Of a stretch of DNA of 64,000 bases, positions 59,279 to 64,000 are shown piece by piece. The notes beneath the pieces are model-generated. The model was given only the letters and a program-made list of their open reading frames with translations, was not told the origin of the DNA and ran no database searches. The stretch's first letter is position 1. Each line of letters begins with the position of its first letter. Origin of the DNA: Ypsolopha sequella (taxonomy: Eukaryota > Arthropoda > Insecta > Lepidoptera > Ypsolophidae); contig CAKOHE010000089.1 of assembly GCA_934047225.1 (NCBI GenBank), positions 524,501 to 588,500 of the forward strand. Direction: 5' to 3'. Both the position numbers and the translations under genes were made by a program.

Positions 59279-60354
59279 TTTACTTGAGCAGGAATAATAA
59301 CTTTCCTTTCCTTGAAATTTGCACTAATACAGTAAATTTATAGAATTTACAAACAATATGGAGCACAAAAATGAATATATCTCTGTATTTTATGAATTTG
59401 CATTGAACTCTGTTCGAATTGGTTGATACAAAATGGCGTTCGTTGCAAAGAAATTATAAAAGTTGAAAGTCAGAAAATGAACCTAAATAACTTCACTACG
59501 ATGATACTATTCTAACATGAAGTACTGATGTATTTTTCTTCTCCCTCTGTTTCACGTACTCGGTGATGTTTCGAGCAATGAGATCTTCTTTCTCGCACGC
59601 TCGCATGTACTTGTAAGCAAGCGCTCTCTCTCGCACCTTTGACTGCTCACACGCAGTTCACAGTGGTTCTCCAACCAGTTCGGAAAAGGCCTGTGAAAGA
59701 AGCCCGTAGAACTGGCACCGGCGAACAAAGGATTCTTGAAAGAAGCCTTTGAAAGAAGCCGTTGAAAGAAGCCGTTGAAAGAAGCCTGATGAGTCCCGTT
59801 TTCTGGAAAATATTTTCCACGCGGCGATGTATGGCGAAAATGATCCGGAAACCTCACTTTTTAGTTTTAAACAAAGTAAATGCCACTTATAGAAGCGGCA
59901 CCTTTTCACTTTTATTATAGTCACTTATTGAAGTGGCGGTGAAAACTGCGTAATTTTCAGGATTATAGCTCACTGATAAAATAAACAAAAGTCACTGATA
60001 GCAGCGGTGATATTCACTTGAGAAAATATAGTTTCTCTGCATAAACACGACGGACTATAGGTCACGTAATAGTTCACTGATGGCAGCGATGAATGCAATT
60101 TTAGCCAACAAAATATAGCGATTGACGGCACTTTCTTCCTGGAACTATAGGTCCAAACCAACAAACTATAGCGATTGACGGCACTTTCTTCTTGGAGCTA
60201 TAGGTCCAAAGTATAAAACAGATTTTCTTGAAAAACGAACATGGACTATAGGCCACGAACGTTTCGATTGAGCGACACTCCCGAGCACAACCCGCCTGGA
60301 TATAGTCCTTGTCCTGTATACGCGAACACTGTTGTTAACGGCGATGTGGGACCA
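59279..60354 (-). other. BEL/Pao leader (5' UTR)
   Basis: 1.07 kb between the 5' LTR and gag. Contains 15-bp gaaagaagccgttga repeats (about 59690-59790), repeated agtcactgatagcagcgg-type words, and a 53-bp direct repeat (ccaacaaaatatagcgattg at 60105 and 60158). No plausible upstream gene. Confidence 0.7.
60339..60354 (-). other. Primer-binding site
   Basis: Minus strand TGGTCCCACATCGCCG, three bases after the 5' LTR; TGG pairs with the CCA end of a tRNA. The tRNA species was not identified. Confidence 0.65.
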
Positions 60355-60357
60355 TTA

Positions 60358-60532
60358 TGTGGCGTGCTGGTCATTTAATTATTAAAACCACATTAAATTT
60401 GATGTAGCGGACTGTATTTAAAGGTAAAATTAGGTAAGCGTTACAAGACGACGTGGATTTAGAACAACGGTTAGTGTACAACTAAATAATATGTAGGTAG
60501 CTTTATAGTATATGTGCGATTAGCCTCGTACA
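60358..60532 (-). repeat. 5' LTR of BEL/Pao element (175 bp)
   Basis: Identical to 54375-54549 and flanked outside by CCTAG. Promoter function is expected. An AT-rich atatactataaagc segment on the minus strand is a candidate TATA box. Confidence 0.9.
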
Positions 60533-60537
60533 CCTAG

Positions 60538-61400
60538 GACCTAATTAAACGAAATTTTGACAGCAACTTGAGTACATTTTTATATTAATAAAAGACCAAC
60601 ATTTTGCTACTTTTCCTCAAATCCGTCCCTCTCGCACTGAGGATTTTTTGCGTATAAAGTAACAGGGATGCTAAAAATTTTGCATATTAATTGAATACAA
60701 AGGTTCATAGCGCTGTAAAAATTTGGCACGAAAGGAGGTTTTTCGGCAAAAAGAAGGAATAAATTCGAAAATTATTAATTCCCAATTCTATGTGAATACT
60801 TACTTAGTTTTAACAGTTTCTTGCATTTATTTTGTACGCTGTTATAATTTAGTATTTTTATATATTATTCAAGTCAAAATACTTGATGAAACTTTGTACA
60901 GAACCCTCGGGGCACGAGTTCTACTTGCAATTCACAGGTTATTTATTCGTTGGTATGGAACCGTCAAAAATAAAAAATAAATTTTGAATGAAAATGCTTG
61001 CAAATATCTGATATCTGATATCTGATATATCTGTTGACAACACTGGTGTTGCCTGAACCACCCTCGTTTTAAACTTTTAACTCACTACTATACCAACTTC
61101 AATGCTAAAAGAGAGCCAAATAAATATTGCTACAAATAAATTTGTTGGGAAAATAAACTAAAGCATTGCAAAGACAGATTTATCTAATAGATAGAAAACA
61201 AAAATATCGTAGTCTAGCAAATAAAAAGAAATCTTAGTAGCCTCTCTCTTATCCCATGAAATGAGAAAATAAACCTCGGGTGCTAGGGAAATGCTACGTA
61301 TTTGTAAATGTTAGTTTTTACGTATTATCTCTAATTGCTTTTCACAAATTGCTTTTAATCGTATTACTTTGCTTGCACACATATGTACGTACCAGTACCA
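60538..61400. other. No gene recognised
   Basis: AT-rich, with a short atatctgat repeat at 61006-61030. The end of the second BEL/Pao LTR probably lies somewhere in 60900-61600 but could not be placed. Confidence 0.45.
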
Positions 61401-61791
61401 GCACAGTATAACTGTTGCACCAGTGTATTATGATATCTTATACCAGTGTAAGTATTATAAAAAAGAAAAACGGTAAGTATTTTTATATTCACCGATTTTT
61501 TTCGCCACGACGTAAATCCCCAAGAGGGTGTCAGAGATTTTTCCGAGTGTGGCCTTTTACTGGAACTATCAACTCTTTTCACAGATGATTTAACGTCCCT
61601 ACTGTTTGAGAAGGTGCTCTTCAATAAAGGTCTTCTAGCGATTTTTAAATGTGGTTTTTAATTTTATAAAAATATGTGCGGTCAGTCGCCATTGATGAAT
61701 GAAAGTTGAATGAATACAAAAATGAATGATCGATGAATGATCTGAAGAATGAACGACGAAGAGTGATGTTATTTTGTCAGCTGCGTAAACA
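61400..61791 (-). repeat. Probable 3' LTR of second BEL/Pao element (outer edge unresolved)
   Basis: On the minus strand a purine-rich aaggctgggggca (polypurine tract, 61792-61804) is followed at 61791 by TGTTTACGCAGCTGAC, a TG start as expected for an LTR. The other boundary is a guess, because the partner LTR is beyond the window. Confidence 0.5.
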
Positions 61792-61840
61792 TGCCCCCAG
61801 CCTTGGAAACCGCCGGTTCCGAAATTATATTCACAGCCAT

Positions 61841-64000
61841 CTAAACCGTCGTCGTCTGGATTGGCAGTGGGCAGATCTTGGAGAAGGCTTGTTTGATGAC
61901 CCCTGAAGCAGTCCGGATATCAGCGATACGAGAAACACCATCTTTGCCTGGGTAGACTTGCTGAATTCTTCCAAGTTTCCATTTCAGTGGTGGAGCCGAG
62001 TCTTCTTTTATTAATACTAGTCTGTTAATCTCTATATCGTCGCTAACTGTCTTCCATTTTGTTCTTATCTGTAGTTCGGACACATATTCCTTTGACCAGC
62101 GCTCCCAGAAATGCTGCCTTATTTGCTCAATACGATCATAGCGCATCAAGCGCTCCGCTTTCATGTCAGTCAGGTCCTTGCAAGCAGGTGCGGTCAACGG
62201 CCGGCCGATGAGGAAATGTCCAGGGGTGAGAGGTAAGAAGTCATCAGGATCTGTAGAAAGAGGAGACATGGGACGGGAATTTAGGACAGCTTCGATTTGT
62301 GCTAAAACCGTGCTGAGCTCCTCAAAGGTAAGATGAGCATTGCCGAGTACACGCCTAAGGTGATGCTTACAAGACTTTACTCCCGCTTCCCATAAACCTC
62401 CTTCATGCGGGGTCCAGGAAATATTGAAGCGAAGCTTAATACCATCATTTGTAGCATAATCAGCTATTTCCTTTTGTGATCCAACAAAACATCCCCCCCC
62501 CCATCACTATAAATTACTGCAGGCTTCCCACGTCGGGATATAAACCTCTTTAAAGCTAGTAAATAATCATTAGTGGAAATACCACTGATAAGTTCCAAAT
62601 GAATTGCACGAGTTGCAAAACAAACAAACAAACAGATATAACTTTTTACAAGGGTTGCCCCTCTGCCTTTACGGTTCAATACGAGAATTGGCCCGGCCAT
62701 ATCAACACCGCTATGCATAAACGGGTAACCAGGCTCTAAACGAGATGACGGCAAATTACCCATGATAGGGGTTAAGGTTTTTCCCTTTAAACGTACGCAT
62801 ATTACACAATCACGCACGATTCTCCGAGCTAGATTCCTACCTGCTAGTGGCCACCAAATTTCCCGTATCGCAGCCAGGAGGAGCTGAGGTCCTGCATGAA
62901 GTAACCTCTTGTGTTGATCCCGGAACAAAAGTTTGGTTACTGGGTGCTTGCAACACAATAACACGGGATGTTTTTTCTTGTAATCGAATATCTCAGAGTT
63001 GCTTATTCTACCACCGACTCTAATAACTTTATTTTCGTCCAGAAAAACGTTTAAGCCCGATATTTTATTGTTTTGATTACAATTTTTCGCTAACTTTTGA
63101 TAAACGTCAAAAAACGATTGCGCTTGCACAATTCGCATAAGCATGTTTTCTGACGCATTCAGCTCATCCACAGATAACGAATCTTTTACGCGGTTTTGTT
63201 TACTCGCTCGACAGTTGGTTATGAAACGTAACATATATGCTCCGGTACGTTTTAATCGATTGAAGTTTGAAAATCGTTCAAAATCGATTATCGATTCGAG
63301 ATCGGTTTTTGCTGAAATCAAGCATTTTAATTCTGGCAATTCATTGCAATGAGGCGAATTATACTTGGTGAAGTTTGAATGATTTTCTTGTAAAAAGGAT
63401 GGGCCGTTCCACCATAGACTACAGTCGTGTAGTGCATCTAAGAAAAGACCCCTCGACACTAGATCGGCCGGGTTATCCTTACTCTTTACGTGGAGCCATG
63501 GAGTATCACCCGTTATATTGTTTATTTCTACGACGCGATTTTGCACGAAGGTTTTTAATAAACGGGGTGAGGTACGCAACCAACCTATAACAATTGTTGA
63601 GTCAGTCCAAAAATAAACATTATCAATTTTCAATCTCGAAGATTGCTTTATACGTTTATAAAGTTTTGCACCGATTTGTGCCCCGCACAACTCAAGTCTA
63701 GGGGTACTAACTGGTTTCAGGGGTGTTACTTTACTCTTTGCACACAAAAGCCTAACTGTTACCGATGAATGGTCATTAAAAGTGCGTAAATAACAACAAC
63801 TGCCTATAGCGTCCTGTGATGCGTCCGTAAATATATGTAAGTCAGTATGTTGTGTGTGTTCACTCCTTACAAAACGCGGAATTCTCAATTCATTCAAACA
63901 TTGTAATGAATTAACAAAGTGATTCCATGACGCTGTGACGTCATCCGGTACAGGGTCATCCCAATCAATTTTACTCAACCATAACTTTTGCAAAATGATT
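61841..64000 (-). pseudogene. BEL/Pao element 2: pol RNase H, integrase and C-terminal domain, one frameshift, cut by window edge
   Basis: From the right edge: LNELRIPRFVRSEH, IFTDASQDAIGSCCYLRT (RNase H), STPRLELCGAQIGAKL, YFWTDSTIVIGWL, NPADLVSRG. Integrase follows, with an H2C2 finger (HAGPQLLLAAIREIWWP ... CVICVRLKGK) and core (HSGVDMAGPILVL ... HLELISG ... YSDGG). There the frame shifts within a run of ten C (62493-62502). In the other frame it resumes VGSQKEIADYA, NISWTPHEGGLWEAGVKS, LNSRPMSPLSTD, GHFLIGRPL, then the DUF5641-like end (VLIKEDSAPPLKWKLGRIQQ) to a stop at 61841. All integrase core blocks are present, so the single indel is the only visible lesion here. Gag, protease and RT would lie beyond 64000. 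Confidence 0.85.

Larger units (their letters stand above)
54375..60532 (-). mobile_element. BEL/Pao LTR retrotransposon, 6,158 bp, complete insertion with integrase deletion
   Basis: Two identical 175-bp LTRs are flanked by a 5-bp duplication, CCTAG (54370-54374 and 60533-60537). On the minus strand the order is 5' LTR (60358-60532), primer-binding site three bases inside, a leader of about 1.07 kb, gag-pol (59278 down to 55484), an out-of-frame C-terminal domain (to 55333), 780 bp of 3' sequence, 3' LTR. Identical LTRs mean a very recent insertion. Deletion of the integrase region implies the copy was mobilised in trans or the deletion came afterwards. Confidence 0.9.

Overview
This is eukaryotic, AT-rich, transposon-dominated DNA, almost certainly from a moth or butterfly. 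Lepidopteran signs are the dispersed modules that open with a 'gcttttgcccgcggcttcg' type core (7819, 25034, 52461), a tRNA-Lys-like SINE, Helitron sequence, LINE ORF1s with a baculovirus-FP-like end, and RTE-type 3' tails. No bacterial genes, tRNA genes, rRNA genes or CRISPR arrays were seen.

Host gene. I infer one host gene on the minus strand. Two exons at 51824-51973 and 47404-47547 together encode a galactose-binding lectin (SUEL) domain of the EVA-1 type. A third exon (43737-43856) continues it in the right phase. A fourth (9444-9544) is phase-compatible. An extra exon-like block (24879-24985) has good splice sites but does not join the others directly. The rest of the window would then be large introns packed with repeats.

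Layout. 1-3.2 kb: 33-bp minisatellite. 3.2-9.4 kb: no gene, dispersed repeat fragments. 9.6-17.0 kb: nested insertion, a degenerate Gypsy-like LTR retrotransposon carrying a 2.6-kb array of 50-bp units, inside a TA-flanked MITE. 18.4-24.8 kb: a minus-strand LINE 3' half, a 3.2-kb array of 18-bp units, then a plus-strand LINE 5' half. 25.8-28.4 kb: decayed Helitron with a zinc-ribbon gene fragment near its 3' end. 28.4-32.7 kb: small inverted repeats, SINE and LINE tails, a SWIM-like pseudogene, and a 59-bp tandem repeat. 32.8-37.3 kb: nearly complete two-ORF LINE. 40.6-43.1 kb: non-autonomous hAT-type element with a perfect 8-bp duplication, enclosing a 1.3-kb palindrome. 44-54 kb: several hairpin or TIR MITEs, short tandem repeats and a SINE. 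54.4-60.5 kb: complete insertion of a BEL/Pao element with identical LTRs but a deleted integrase. 61.8-64 kb: the 3' part of a second BEL/Pao element.

The most notable items are the multi-level periodicity in the three large arrays, the palindrome inside the hAT-like element, the young but integrase-deleted BEL/Pao copy, the zinc-ribbon passenger of the Helitron, and the head-to-head LINE halves around the 18-bp array. Every coding element in the window except the host exons and the BEL/Pao gag-pol frame is visibly broken.
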